This document shows positions 17,952 through 27,861 of a stretch of DNA of 64,000 nt, piece by piece. The stretch covers positions 124,001 through 188,000 of the forward strand of contig NZ_WBOM01000006.1 of NCBI RefSeq assembly GCF_008973755.1. Reading direction: 5' to 3'. Position 1 is the stretch's first letter; every line of letters starts with the position of its first letter. Position numbers and translations under genes: made by a program. Under the pieces are notes generated by a model. That model worked only from the letters and a program-made list of their open reading frames with translations. It was not told where the DNA came from and ran no database searches. Source of the stretch: Nitrincola alkalilacustris. Its GTDB lineage: Bacteria > Pseudomonadota > Gammaproteobacteria > Pseudomonadales > Balneatricaceae.

Positions 17952-18317
17952 ATGCCTTTAAGCAATGCCATCATCAAGATTACAAATCTGCGACTCAGAA
18001 CCTTTATCGGATTCAACCCCGAGGAGCGTGAAAAAAAACAAGATGTAGTGATTAATGTGGAGATCCATTATCCGATTAATCGTGGGTGTTTATCTGATCA
18101 TGTGGACGCTGCGCTGGATTATAAGGGTATTACGAAACAGATCATTGCACATGTTGAAGACGGGCAGTTTCTCTTACTGGAGAAGCTGGTATCTGATGTG
18201 CTCAATATCTGTGCAGAGCCGGATGTAGTGACCCATGCCCAGGTACGAATCGACAAGCCTCATGCATTGAGGTTTGCAGACTCTGTCTCCTTAACCCTTC
18301 ATTACGATAAGTGCTGA
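17952..18317 (+). CDS. folX: Dihydromonapterin/dihydroneopterin triphosphate 2'-epimerase
   Basis: A 121-residue protein of the tunnelling-fold FolB/FolX family. The N-terminal [11 protein letters not shown]-like segment (here [12 protein letters not shown]), the central [10 protein letters not shown] and the end [10 protein letters not shown] align in my memory with E. coli FolX rather than FolB. The enzyme epimerises dihydroneopterin triphosphate to dihydromonapterin triphosphate. It is followed after 31 bp by folE, which makes its substrate, and then by an SDR gene. The order suggests a tetrahydromonapterin branch. Confidence 0.9.
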   Translation: MPLSNAIIKITNLRLRTFIGFNPEEREKKQDVVINVEIHYPINRGCLSDHVDAALDYKGITKQIIAHVEDGQFLLLEKLVSDVLNICAEPDVVTHAQVRIDKPHALRFADSVSLTLHYDKC

Positions 18318-18348
18318 ATCACAACTAAAGCACGCAGGAGCACTCAGG

Positions 18349-18987
18349 ATGATATCAACGGAAGCCGCACGCGTTCGTCAGGTTCTTATTGATCGTGGGC
18401 TGGAAACACCCCTTACAGCGGATAGCTTAACTGCAAACGAAAAGTATGAAAAAATCAAGAAATCCATGACTGATGTGGTTGCGACCCTCGGCCTGGATCT
18501 GGGTGATGATAGCCTGGCCGAAACGCCTCATCGTATTGCCAAAATGTATGTGTATGAGATTTTCTCTGGCCTTGACTATGCCAACTTTCCTACCATGTCG
18601 CTGATCGAAAACAAGATGCAAGTGGATGAAATGGTCAAGGTTTCTGAGATAAATCTGACCAGCACATGCGAACACCATTTTATTACTATCGACGGCTCAG
18701 CCAGAGTAGCCTATATACCGGGTGACAAGATTATTGGATTGTCCAAGATCAATAGGTTAGTCAGATTTTTTTCACAAAGACCTCAAGTTCAAGAGCGTCT
18801 TACACAGCAGATCCTGATAGCACTGCAAACCTTGCTCGAGACTGATAATGTCGCCGTTTCAATAGAAGCTACACATTATTGCGTGAAGTCGAGAGGGGTC
18901 ATGGATGTCAACTCGCGAACCTCCACGACGGCACTGGGTGGTGTATTCAAGAGTAATATTCATACCCGAGCTGAGTTTTTAAAGTAA
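18349..18987 (+). CDS. folE: GTP cyclohydrolase I
   Basis: A 212-residue type IA GTP cyclohydrolase, which converts GTP to 7,8-dihydroneopterin triphosphate. The zinc ligands are present: Cys107 and His110 in STCEHHF and Cys178 in [22 protein letters not shown] and the [10 protein letters not shown] region complete the active site. Length is close to the E. coli enzyme (222). AGGAG lies 8 bases before the ATG. Co-directional with folX upstream and an SDR gene downstream, it supplies the first step for pterin synthesis. Confidence 0.95.
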   Translation: MISTEAARVRQVLIDRGLETPLTADSLTANEKYEKIKKSMTDVVATLGLDLGDDSLAETPHRIAKMYVYEIFSGLDYANFPTMSLIENKMQVDEMVKVSEINLTSTCEHHFITIDGSARVAYIPGDKIIGLSKINRLVRFFSQRPQVQERLTQQILIALQTLLETDNVAVSIEATHYCVKSRGVMDVNSRTSTTALGGVFKSNIHTRAEFLK

Positions 18988-19003
18988 TAAAGGCAAATTC
19001 CAT

Positions 19004-19741
19004 GTGGATAAATTAATGATTAAGCATTGGGTGATTGTCGGTGCCAGTGGCGGCATCGGCTTGGCATTGGTGAAAACCTTGTTAGCTCAAGGGCATCATG
19101 TCTCTGCTATCAGCAGGCAAGAAGCTCACACTTCTATTGCAAACATGCCTGATGGAGCTCTTAGTTGGTACAAGTTGTCTTCTGCAGAACAACCCGAAGC
19201 CGCCAACATATTCTCTGCCATTTTTGCAACTGAAGTGGATGCAGTGATTTTGTGTCAGGGCTGGTTACATGGAGGTGGTATGTTACCAGAAAAAAACCTG
19301 CGTCAACTCAGCCGTGCAGCACTCACACAAAGCTTGGAAATCAACTTGATTAATCCGTCTTTGTATCTGCAATGCATGCTACCGTTTTTACAAAAACAGG
19401 CTGGCGTTAAGGTTGCGCTGTTGAGTGCCAAGGTTGGTAGTATTACCGATAATCAGTTAGGTGGCTGGTATAGTTACCGTATGGCAAAAGCTGCGCTGAA
19501 TATGCTGGTCAAATGTGCGAGTATTGAATTGGCACGTGTTAACAAAACGGCCAGCCTGATTAGTCTGCACCCTGGCACTACCGCAACAGAGTTGTCGGCG
19601 CCCTTTCAAAAAAATGTACCCTCAGGGCAGCTGCAAACTGCTACAGATACTGCACTGCGCCTGATCAATGTCATGAATACACTAACGCAGGAGCAAACTG
19701 GCTGCCTGATCAACTGGGATGGCCATAAGTTACCCTACTAG
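19004..19741 (+). CDS. Short-chain dehydrogenase/reductase in the fol cluster
   Basis: A 245-residue SDR of the C-factor (CsgA)-like branch. It has the cofactor motif GASGGIG near the N-terminus, the active-site serine in LLSAKVGS and SYRMAK (YxxxK), and HPGTTATELS after it. A GTG at 19004 or an ATG at 19016 could be the start. It lies 16 bp after folE. In related genomes such SDRs accompany folX/folE, where a FolM-like dihydromonapterin reductase would be expected, but this protein lacks the usual FolM TGX3RXG motif, so that role is only a suggestion. Confidence 0.8.
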   Translation: MDKLMIKHWVIVGASGGIGLALVKTLLAQGHHVSAISRQEAHTSIANMPDGALSWYKLSSAEQPEAANIFSAIFATEVDAVILCQGWLHGGGMLPEKNLRQLSRAALTQSLEINLINPSLYLQCMLPFLQKQAGVKVALLSAKVGSITDNQLGGWYSYRMAKAALNMLVKCASIELARVNKTASLISLHPGTTATELSAPFQKNVPSGQLQTATDTALRLINVMNTLTQEQTGCLINWDGHKLPY

Positions 19742-19745
19742 CACC

Positions 19746-20657
19746 TCAAGGCTGCTCAAAAGCTTGGGCCTCCTCCCGAAACCACTCTTTGAAAGCCCTG
19801 ATACGCGGGTTATTCACCTCCGACGGATGTGATACCAGATAGTAGGCGAACTCATGGCTGCGCCAGGGGAGGATCGCCTGCACTTTTCTTTCCTGCAAAA
19901 GTCTCCAGGCTATGGAGTGTCGACAGAGGCAAAGTCCCAGACCATCGGCACAGGCCTTCAGTACCAGGCCACTGTCTGAAAACTTCATCATATGTCGGGA
20001 TGACTCCAGTGTCAGGCCTGCTTCGCGAAACCATGGCTGCCAGGTGTTCCAGGGCTCGCTGGTGTGGATGCTGCTGTCTTCCAGCAGGACCTGTGTATGC
20101 AGCAGGCTGGCAGGGCGGGTGTCGCTGAGGGTGTTGATCAGGGCTGATGGGGCAAGTATTGAGACGTAATCTCCCATTAATGGCTCTACATGCAGATCAG
20201 GGTAGCGTCCTGTGCCAAAGCGTATGCCGATATCGGCCAGATTGTCACGAAAGCTCAGCATCTGGCTTTCAGCACGTAGCTTCAGCTGCAGCCCTGGATA
20301 ACGGCTTTGTAAACGGTTCAGTCGCGGAATCAGCCAGTGATGAATAAAGGAGTGGGGCGCCGACAGTGTCAGAGGACCATCGATGCCCTGTTGCCTGAGC
20401 GCCTTGGTTGCCTGTTCTATCTGAGTGAAAATGTCAGACAGGCGTTCATGGTAGCGACGGCCAGCTTCCGTAAGCAGTACACCGCGTGGCTGGCGTACAA
20501 ATAACAGGATATCGAGCCGGCCTTCAAGCTCTTTGATACGGTGGCTGATGGCGGCAGCGGTCAGGTTGAGCTCCTGGGCGGCTGAGGCAAAGCTGCCCAG
20601 CCGTGCGGCGGCCTCGAAAGCGCGAAGGGTATTCAGCGGTGGCATGGTGGGTGGCAT
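19746..20657 (-). CDS. LysR-family transcriptional regulator (GcvA-like)
   Basis: A 303-residue LysR regulator. The N-terminal winged helix-turn-helix starts PPLNTLRAFEAAARLGSF and continues AAQELNLTAAAISHRIKELE. The type 2 periplasmic-binding-like effector domain follows (about 95-300). The sequence is of the GcvA/AmpR-like subgroup. It is divergent from the PhzF-family gene with a 123-bp shared intergenic region, so that gene is its likely target. It is convergent with the SDR gene with only 4 bp between ends. Confidence 0.9.
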   Translation of the reverse strand: MPPTMPPLNTLRAFEAAARLGSFASAAQELNLTAAAISHRIKELEGRLDILLFVRQPRGVLLTEAGRRYHERLSDIFTQIEQATKALRQQGIDGPLTLSAPHSFIHHWLIPRLNRLQSRYPGLQLKLRAESQMLSFRDNLADIGIRFGTGRYPDLHVEPLMGDYVSILAPSALINTLSDTRPASLLHTQVLLEDSSIHTSEPWNTWQPWFREAGLTLESSRHMMKFSDSGLVLKACADGLGLCLCRHSIAWRLLQERKVQAILPWRSHEFAYYLVSHPSEVNNPRIRAFKEWFREEAQAFEQP

Positions 20658-20780
20658 GGTGGTGTACTCAATGGCTAAATATCAGTAAGTCTATGGGTGA
20701 TTATAAAGCAGTTTTCATTATTTTTATTAATGCCAGAATGGTGTTTGTATTCAGTTGAAGCATCACGGGAGTAGAACATC

Positions 20781-21662
20781 ATGAGTGGTTATTTATCGAT
20801 GGGCCATAAACCAAAAGATCAGAAGGCAGGCGGTCACTTATACCGTCTGGCAGCATTTTCAGCCGATCCGGCTGGCGGCAACCCGGCAGGTGTCTGGGTT
20901 GGTGAGGCGCTGCCGGATGTAGCGACCATGCAGCGTATCGCTGCAGAGGTGGGGTATTCAGAAACAGCCTTTGTCGCACCAGCCAGTGGCGAAGTCAGAA
21001 CCATCCGCTATTACAGTCCCTTGGCGGAGGTCAGCTTCTGTGGGCATGCCACGATAGCCAGCGCTGTGGTGCTGGGTCGATTGAGTGGTGTTGGCACCTA
21101 TCAGTTGGATACGGCCGTAGGGCGCGTACCGGTAACGGTTCAGTCGGTTGATGGTCAGTTGCAGGCGGCATTAACCTCGGTTGAACCCGCGCAGAAACCC
21201 GCTTCAGCCGATCTGGTGAACGAGGTGCTGGATCTGCTGCAGTGGTCAGCAGATGAACTGGACGCATCTATTCCTCCGGCCCTGGCCTATGCTGGTGCCT
21301 GGCATCTGGTGTTGGCGGCCAATTCGCTGCAACGCTTGAGCAAACTTGAGTATGATTTCGACAGATTGAAGTCGCTGATGCTGAGAGAAAATCTCACCAC
21401 CGTACAACTGGTGTATCGTGAGCGTGATGATCTGTTTCACTCGCGCAATCCTTTCCCGGTGGGTGGTGTGGTGGAAGATCCGGCAACAGGGGCCTCCGCC
21501 GCTGCTTTGGGTGGCTATCTGCGCAGCGCCGGGCTGATCAATAGGCCGAGTCAGTTTCTGATAAGGCAGGGTGAAGCGATGGGGCGAGCGAGCCGGTTAC
21601 AGATAACGGTACCAGGTGAGGGCGGCATAGTGGTCGCCGGTACTGCAGTGGATATCGATTGA
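20781..21662 (+). CDS. PhzF-family isomerase/epimerase
   Basis: A 293-residue protein with the two-lobed diaminopimelate-epimerase-like fold. Motifs include FSADPAGGNPAGVW at the start, the catalytic glutamate in EVGYSETAFV, VSFCGHATIASA in lobe one and VEDPATGASAAALGGYL in lobe two. The family includes PhzF of phenazine synthesis and many enzymes of unknown substrate; no other phenazine genes are here. It is divergent from a LysR regulator that probably controls it. GGGAGT lies upstream of the chosen ATG. Confidence 0.88.
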   Translation: MSGYLSMGHKPKDQKAGGHLYRLAAFSADPAGGNPAGVWVGEALPDVATMQRIAAEVGYSETAFVAPASGEVRTIRYYSPLAEVSFCGHATIASAVVLGRLSGVGTYQLDTAVGRVPVTVQSVDGQLQAALTSVEPAQKPASADLVNEVLDLLQWSADELDASIPPALAYAGAWHLVLAANSLQRLSKLEYDFDRLKSLMLRENLTTVQLVYRERDDLFHSRNPFPVGGVVEDPATGASAAALGGYLRSAGLINRPSQFLIRQGEAMGRASRLQITVPGEGGIVVAGTAVDID

Positions 21663-21959
21663 TTATCCGAGCTGCGCGGTGATTCCAGAGGTAACAAGGC
21701 TTGATACCTGGCCCATGCTTACAGGGATGTTTTTTCAGTTGATCTTTGATAGCTGCAGAACTTTCCCTGAACAGGATAACTGAGGTGCAAGGCTGATGGC
21801 TTCTCTGGTCAAGCAGATTAGATAAGCCTGACGGGTAGTTGGTTTATGTTTCTTATACCCCGGTTCGGAAGTCAGCAGATAGTTTAATCCACTGGATAAT
21901 CAAGTCTTTTCAGACTAGCTTGAAGATTATGAAAAAGGCTTGATTGACAGGAGTTTACA
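21663..21959. other. Intergenic region upstream of nifJ
   Basis: About 300 bp. It must contain the nifJ promoter, but I could not assign -35 and -10 elements with confidence. A degenerate FNR-like palindrome (TTGAAGATTATGAA, 21920-21933, 8 of 10 positions) lies too close to the ATG for a normal activator site. Confidence 0.4.
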
Positions 21960-24900
21960 ATGGGCCGGAAACAGCTGACTCTGGATGGCAATGAAGCGGT
22001 GGCACGCATTGCGCACGCCACCAATGAGGTGATTGCAATTTACCCCATCACACCAGCCTCGGTGATGGGTGAGGTTGCAGATGCCCTGTCGGCCGAAGGC
22101 CACACCAACCTCTGGGGCTGCGTCCCCAGAATTGTTGAGATGCAAAGTGAAGCGGGCGCAGCCGGAGCAATTCACGGCGCACTGCAAGCGGGTTCACTCT
22201 GCACTACCTTCACTGCATCGCAGGGCTTACTGCTGATGTTACCAAACATGTACAAAATTGCTGGTGAACTGACCCCAACGGTATTCCACATAGCGTCACG
22301 CTCACTTGCGGCTCAGGCCCTGTCTATTTTTTGTGATCACAGTGATGTCATGGCTGCTCGTGGTACCGGATTTGCTCTGCTGGCTTCAAATTCAGTTCAG
22401 GAAGTACAGGATATGGCGCTGATCACGCAGGCCGTATCACTCAGGAGCCGCTTACCTGTACTGCATTTTTTTGATGGCTTTCGTACTTCACATGAAATTG
22501 CCAAAATAGACCCACTCAGTGATGAACAGATGCGCTCACTGCTGGATGAGGCCTGTATTCACAATCACAGAGTTCGAGCCATGAGTCCTGATCATCCGGT
22601 GATTCGCGGCACCTCACAGAATCCGGATGTGTACTTTCAGGCACGAGAATCCGTTAATCCCTACTATCAGGCGTTCTGTCAGCATCTGACCGAGGTGATG
22701 CAGGCATTTGGTAACCTCACCGGACGACGTTATCAACCCTATGAATACTATGGGGCAGACGATGCCCGGCAGCTGATTATTCTGATGGGATCGGCAGTAC
22801 AAACCCTGCAGGAAACCGTAGATCATCTGAATGCGGAGGGTGAGAGAACGGCTGTGTTGGCCGTACGCCTTTACCGGCCCCTGAATGCCGAACTGCTGCT
22901 TGCGTGTCTGCCAGCAAGCATTCAGTCCATTGCAGTACTGGATCGCTGCAAAGAGCCGGGTAGCGATGGTGAGCCACTGTATAAGGATGTGGTGACACTG
23001 ATTGCTCAAGCCGTGAGCCAAGGGAATGCGCCTTTCTCCCAACTGCCAAAAATCTGTGGCGGGCGCTATGGCTTATCATCCAAAGAGTTTACCCCGGGCA
23101 TGGTCAAAGCGATCTTTGAGATGCTTAAATCCCCTCAGTTAAAACAGGGGTTCACCATTGGTATAGATGATGATCTGTGCCATACCTCACTCGATTGGGA
23201 TAGCGATTTCCGTACTCAGGCAAGCCAGACGGCTACCAGCGCACTGTTTTATGGACTGGGTGCAGACGGCACAGTGAGCGCCAATAAAAATGCTATTAAA
23301 ATCATTGGTGAACAGACCGAACTGCATGTACAGGGTTATTTTGTATATGACTCAAAAAAATCCGGTGCCATGACCATTTCACATCTGCGCTTCAGCCCCG
23401 AGCCTATCCGTTCAGCCTATCTTATTCAGGAAAATGAAGCAGCATTCGTCGCCTGTCACCAGAGCGTTTTCCTGCAACGCCACGACCTGTTAAAAGCTGC
23501 AGCCCCCAAGGCCGTGTTCCTGCTGAATACTTCAACGCCAGCCGAACAGGTCTGGGACAGCTTGCCCTTGGCTATTCAGCAGAGCCTCATTAATAAGCAA
23601 CTGAGCTTCTATGTGATCGATGCCTACGCACTCGCTGAACAGTTGCAGATGGGACGACGCATCAACACCATCATGCAAAGCTGCTTCTTTGCCATCTCCC
23701 GGTTATTACCACTTGAGATAGCCTTGCAAGCGATGAAGGCAGCCGTAGAGGAAACCTACGGCAGCAAAGGAGGGCAGATTACCGAAATCAACTGTCGAGC
23801 GATCGATCTGGCTCCTGCTCACTTGCATCAGGTTTCGATTCCGAACAAGGTGAATCAAACAGTCGAAGTCGCCAGCAAAATTCCGGATAGCGCGCCTGAG
23901 TTTGTTCGTAAGATCACTGCTCGACTGATTGCGGGAGAGGGTGATCGTATTCCTGTCAGTCAGCTACCTGACGATGGCACCTGGCCAACCGCTACAGCAC
24001 AGTGGGAAAAGCGCAATATCGCGCTGGAAATACCTGTCTGGGATACCGAGCTGTGCATTCACTGCGGCAAGTGCCCGTTGGTGTGTCCGCACAGTGCCAT
24101 TCGCAGTAAAATATTTGAACCGGAACTGACCGAAGATGCTCCTGAAAGCTTTCTGCATGTTCCGGTCAAGGGTAAAGAGTTTCCTGAGGGCTATCACATC
24201 AGCTACCAGGTTGCCCCGGAAGACTGTACCGGCTGCGGACTGTGTGTGGATATCTGTCCAATCAAGGACAAAACTCAGCCCGGTCGCCGCGCCCTTAACA
24301 TGCAACCTCTTGCACCTTTACTGCAACAGGAGCAGCGCAACTGGGCATTCTTTCTGGAATTGCCTGAGTATGATCGCAGCAAACTGCGCACCGGGGTGAT
24401 TAAAGAGGCCATGCTGACACAGCCTCTGTTTGAGTTCTCTGGTGCCTGTGCCGGATGTGGCGAAACCCCTTACTTGCGCCTGGCCAGCCAACTGTTTGGT
24501 GATCGTATGTTGATAGCCAACGCCACCGGCTGCTCCTCCATCTATGGGGGTAACCTGCCCACAACCCCCTGGTGTAAAAATGCTGACGGGCGTGGTCCTG
24601 CCTGGAACAACTCCCTGTTTGAAGATAATGCGGAGTTTGGCCTGGGCATGCGCCTGGCCGTAGACCACCAGGCCCGTTATGCTCAGCAGTTGTTGCAGCA
24701 ACTGCGTCCTGAGCTGAATAGCTCATTGGTTGATGCACTGCTGCAGGCTGATCAAAGCGATGAGGCGGGGATACATGAGCAGCGTCAGCGCGTCTCTGAG
24801 TTGAGGCAGCAGCTGTCCCAATCTTTGTCACCCCTGGCTCGTGAACTTGAAACCCTGGCCGACCAGTTGGTTAGAAAGAGTGTCTGGATTATCGGCGGGG

Positions 24901-25541
24901 ATGGTTGGGCGTATGATATCGGTTTTGGTGGTTTGGACCATGTGCTGGCATCCGGTGAAAACGTGAATATCCTGGTGTTGGATACCGAGGTGTATTCCAA
25001 TACAGGTGGACAAACCTCCAAAGCGACACCCCGTGGTGCTGTTGCCAAGTTCTCCGCAGGCGGCAAGGCGACAGCGAAAAAAGACCTCGCCATGATCGCC
25101 ATGAGTTATGAAAATGTCTATGTTGCGCAGGTCGCCTACGGTGCCAAAGATCAGCAAACGCTGAAAGCCTTTCTGGAAGCCGAGTCCTTTGATGGTCCCT
25201 CACTCATCATTGCTTACTCGCCTTGTATAGCCTGGGGTAATGACCTGAAACACAATCATCAGATGCAGGATCTGGCTATTCGCAGCGGTCACTGGCCGCT
25301 GCTGCGCTATGATCCCAGACGCCTGGAGGCCGGTAATAATCCGCTGCAGCTTGATAGCAAGCCACCCTCGGTGGACTATCGAGAGTTTACCGGTAGCGAA
25401 ACCCGTTTCAGTATGCTCTGGCGCAGCCATGAAGCCGATGCGGAGCGTTTTCTGAATGCCTCGCAGCAGGAATCCCGGCGCCGCTATCAACACTATGCAC
25501 AACTGGCTGCAATCAAGCCCTCCAGTGATGAAAAGGAGTAA
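21960..25541 (+). CDS. nifJ: Pyruvate:ferredoxin (flavodoxin) oxidoreductase
   Basis: A single-chain enzyme of 1193 residues with the domain order of homodimeric PFOR. The N-terminal domain I contains YPITPAS, followed by the CoA and gamma domains. The ferredoxin-like domain has two [4Fe-4S] motifs (CIHCGKCPLVCP and CTGCGLCVDICP). The C-terminal TPP domain has ACAGCGETPY with cysteine ligands of the third cluster and GGDGWAYDIGFGG for Mg-TPP. It decarboxylates pyruvate to acetyl-CoA and reduces ferredoxin or flavodoxin. A DHOD-like gene follows after 3 bp, so the two form an operon. No nif genes are present. Confidence 0.95.
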   Translation: MGRKQLTLDGNEAVARIAHATNEVIAIYPITPASVMGEVADALSAEGHTNLWGCVPRIVEMQSEAGAAGAIHGALQAGSLCTTFTASQGLLLMLPNMYKIAGELTPTVFHIASRSLAAQALSIFCDHSDVMAARGTGFALLASNSVQEVQDMALITQAVSLRSRLPVLHFFDGFRTSHEIAKIDPLSDEQMRSLLDEACIHNHRVRAMSPDHPVIRGTSQNPDVYFQARESVNPYYQAFCQHLTEVMQAFGNLTGRRYQPYEYYGADDARQLIILMGSAVQTLQETVDHLNAEGERTAVLAVRLYRPLNAELLLACLPASIQSIAVLDRCKEPGSDGEPLYKDVVTLIAQAVSQGNAPFSQLPKICGGRYGLSSKEFTPGMVKAIFEMLKSPQLKQGFTIGIDDDLCHTSLDWDSDFRTQASQTATSALFYGLGADGTVSANKNAIKIIGEQTELHVQGYFVYDSKKSGAMTISHLRFSPEPIRSAYLIQENEAAFVACHQSVFLQRHDLLKAAAPKAVFLLNTSTPAEQVWDSLPLAIQQSLINKQLSFYVIDAYALAEQLQMGRRINTIMQSCFFAISRLLPLEIALQAMKAAVEETYGSKGGQITEINCRAIDLAPAHLHQVSIPNKVNQTVEVASKIPDSAPEFVRKITARLIAGEGDRIPVSQLPDDGTWPTATAQWEKRNIALEIPVWDTELCIHCGKCPLVCPHSAIRSKIFEPELTEDAPESFLHVPVKGKEFPEGYHISYQVAPEDCTGCGLCVDICPIKDKTQPGRRALNMQPLAPLLQQEQRNWAFFLELPEYDRSKLRTGVIKEAMLTQPLFEFSGACAGCGETPYLRLASQLFGDRMLIANATGCSSIYGGNLPTTPWCKNADGRGPAWNNSLFEDNAEFGLGMRLAVDHQARYAQQLLQQLRPELNSSLVDALLQADQSDEAGIHEQRQRVSELRQQLSQSLSPLARELETLADQLVRKSVWIIGGDGWAYDIGFGGLDHVLASGENVNILVLDTEVYSNTGGQTSKATPRGAVAKFSAGGKATAKKDLAMIAMSYENVYVAQVAYGAKDQQTLKAFLEAESFDGPSLIIAYSPCIAWGNDLKHNHQMQDLAIRSGHWPLLRYDPRRLEAGNNPLQLDSKPPSVDYREFTGSETRFSMLWRSHEADAERFLNASQQESRRRYQHYAQLAAIKPSSDEKE

Positions 25542-25544
25542 GCC

Positions 25545-26537
25545 ATGGATCTGCAAACCAACTATCTCGGGATGACCCTGGACAACCCGCTGGTGCCCTC
25601 AGCCTCTCCTCTCAGTCGTGATATCAGCCTATGCTGCCAACTGGAGGATGCCGGTGCCAGTGCACTGGTATTGTACTCACTGTTTGAAGAAGAGCTGGAT
25701 AGCCAGTATGCGCGGCGGATACATCTGTTGGAATCCAGAGAGATAGGCCATAGCGAAGCGTCGCACTTTCTACCCCTGCAAACTGAATCTTCACATGCGT
25801 TGGAGCAATACCTGGATCAGATTCAGACGCTTAAACAGCGCCTTGCTATTCCGATCATTGCGAGCCTTAATGGTACGTCGCGCGATGGCTGGATCAATAA
25901 CGCCAAACTCCTTGCCGATGCTGGCGCCGATGCACTTGAATTGAATATCTACACAGTTGCAGCTGATCCGATGCAAAGCGCCAGCGCTATGGAGAGGGCA
26001 TATATTGAACTGATCAGTGAATTACGCAAGGCCGTCAGCTGTCCGGTTGTGGTTAAACTCTCACCCTACTTCAGTGCATTAGGGCATTTTGTGCGGCAAC
26101 TCGAAGACACCGGTATTAACGGAGTGTCCTTATTTAATCGCTTCTACCAGCCGGATATAGACCCGGATACATTGCGTGTCCAGGCAAATATCCACCTGTC
26201 CCGTTCTGAGGATGCGCTGCTGAGCATGCGCTGGCTAGGCATACTCTTCGGTAAAACCCGGCTTACACTCGCCGCGACCGGGGGCATTCATAATGCGGAA
26301 GATGCCATCAAAATGTTACTGGCAGGTGCGGATGTAACGCATTTGTGCAGCGTATTACTCCAACAAGGGCCTGGTGCACTTAGCCAAATATTAACTGGCA
26401 TAAGTGGCTGGCTGGATGATAGTCCCTATGAATCACTTGAGCAGGCCAGAGGAGTGTTATCTCACCTGCACACGGGCGATCCGACCCTGTATGAACGTGC
26501 CAGTTATGTACAATTATTGAAAACGGGCCACTATTAA
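25545..26537 (+). CDS. Dihydroorotate dehydrogenase-like flavoprotein
   Basis: A 330-residue FMN-binding TIM-barrel protein of the dihydroorotate dehydrogenase-like group. It begins TNYLGMTLDNPLVPSASPLS. It has LELNIY, PVVVKLSPY and GVSLFNRFYQPDID as barrel-strand motifs and TGGIHNAEDAIKMLLAGAD near the phosphate site. It is not the housekeeping PyrD by sequence. Family members are commonly found directly after pyruvate:ferredoxin oxidoreductase, as here (3-bp gap, AAGGAG inside the nifJ end). The substrate is not established; electron transfer linked to ferredoxin is a guess from context. Confidence 0.85.
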   Translation: MDLQTNYLGMTLDNPLVPSASPLSRDISLCCQLEDAGASALVLYSLFEEELDSQYARRIHLLESREIGHSEASHFLPLQTESSHALEQYLDQIQTLKQRLAIPIIASLNGTSRDGWINNAKLLADAGADALELNIYTVAADPMQSASAMERAYIELISELRKAVSCPVVVKLSPYFSALGHFVRQLEDTGINGVSLFNRFYQPDIDPDTLRVQANIHLSRSEDALLSMRWLGILFGKTRLTLAATGGIHNAEDAIKMLLAGADVTHLCSVLLQQGPGALSQILTGISGWLDDSPYESLEQARGVLSHLHTGDPTLYERASYVQLLKTGHY

Positions 26538-26554
26538 CCTATAGCTTGGCGCTG

Positions 26555-27709
26555 TCATGAAACAGGCGGCCCGACAAGGTCCAGATATTCACCATAGCCC
26601 TCGGCTTCCATCTCCTCTTTTGGAATAAAGCGCATGGCCGCTGAGTTCATGCAGTAGCGCAGGCCGGTGGGCGCTGGGCCGTCATTGAACACATGGCCGA
26701 GATGTGAGTCTGCGAAGCGGCTGCGTATCTCGGTGCGGACAGCAAACAGTTTTCTATCCTCTTTTTCAACCAGAATATCCGGCTTGATTGGCTGAGTGAA
26801 GCTGGGCCAGCCGGTTCTGGAGTCATATTTGTCGCGCGAGGAGAAAAGTGGCTCGCCGGATACGATATCCACATAGATCCCTTCACGCTGCTCATCCCAG
26901 TAAACATTGCTGTAGGCCCGTTCTGTGCCATCTTCCTGGGTGACTTTGTACTGGATCGGCGTCAGACGCTGTTTCAGCGTTTCAGCATCTGGTTTTATGA
27001 AGCTGTCTGGATCAAAACCCTTACTGCTGTTCATGCCGGCAGGGCGGAACAGAGCAAAGTCAATCTGGCGTTCTTCACCCCAGATGGCATCGATAAACTG
27101 GTAGCGCCCTGAATTGCGGGTGTAAACGTTATAACGGATAGGATTGGTCTTGTAGAAATCCTGATGGTAGTCCTCGGCCTCGTAAAACACCTCGAAGGGC
27201 TCTATTTCGATGATGACCGGGTTTGGATAGCGATTCTCTGCGATCAGCGCCTGTTTTGCTGCTTCAGCCATCGCCTGCTGCTCAGGTGAGTGATAGAAGA
27301 TGCCAGGGCGATACTGACGGCCACGATCCACAAACTGGCCATCGGCATCGGTTGGGTCCATCATGCGCCACAAGCCCTGCAACAAACCCTCATAAGTGAT
27401 CACCGCTGGGTCGTAATATACCTGAACCGCCTCGGTATGCCCTGTCCGTCCACCGGCGACCTGCTGATAGGTAGGGTTGACTTCCGGGCCGCCCGTGTAG
27501 CCTGAAACCGCCTCTATGACACCAGGAATCACTTCGAATCCGGCCTCCACACACCAGAAACATCCACCGGCAAAGGTGGCCACCTCCAGCGAGGGGTCAT
27601 TCGGCGCATACTGGCTGGTCTGGTCTGAAGGGCTGCTGGCTCCCACCTGCACGCCGATCAGTGCTACTGCGAGCAGCAGTCCACCGGCAAATATAATTGA
27701 ACGCTTCAT
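26555..27709 (-). CDS. msrAB: Bifunctional methionine sulfoxide reductase A/B, exported or membrane-anchored
   Basis: A 384-residue fusion. A signal-like segment ([20 protein letters not shown]) is followed by the MsrA domain (about 40-200) with catalytic GCFWC. The MsrB domain (about 240-380) has [19 protein letters not shown] and the catalytic cysteine in [11 protein letters not shown]. It repairs both stereoisomers of methionine sulfoxide, here probably in the periplasm. The zinc CxxC pairs of many MsrB proteins are absent, as in the zinc-free form. GAGG lies 8 bases before the ATG I use; the longer GTG-start frame lacks family support. It is convergent with the DHOD-like gene. Confidence 0.92.
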   Translation of the reverse strand: MKRSIIFAGGLLLAVALIGVQVGASSPSDQTSQYAPNDPSLEVATFAGGCFWCVEAGFEVIPGVIEAVSGYTGGPEVNPTYQQVAGGRTGHTEAVQVYYDPAVITYEGLLQGLWRMMDPTDADGQFVDRGRQYRPGIFYHSPEQQAMAEAAKQALIAENRYPNPVIIEIEPFEVFYEAEDYHQDFYKTNPIRYNVYTRNSGRYQFIDAIWGEERQIDFALFRPAGMNSSKGFDPDSFIKPDAETLKQRLTPIQYKVTQEDGTERAYSNVYWDEQREGIYVDIVSGEPLFSSRDKYDSRTGWPSFTQPIKPDILVEKEDRKLFAVRTEIRSRFADSHLGHVFNDGPAPTGLRYCMNSAAMRFIPKEEMEAEGYGEYLDLVGPPVS

Positions 27710-27861
27710 ACTCTGTACCTCGTTTGCCTTAGACACGTCGACCTGCGTTTTACTTCATGGTTGGTTACGTACGGAGTCGCTGAACAGCCCACATCCTTAC
27801 ACTTGAATGAGTGTTACACTGACTGAAAGTTTAAAAAATGATTCAGAAACAGGATAAAACG

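Noticed and set aside
21920-21933. FNR box for nifJ (TTGAAGATTATGAA)
   Set aside because: Two mismatches and a position 33 bp from the start codon, too close for an activator site; could only be a repressor site and is not convincing.
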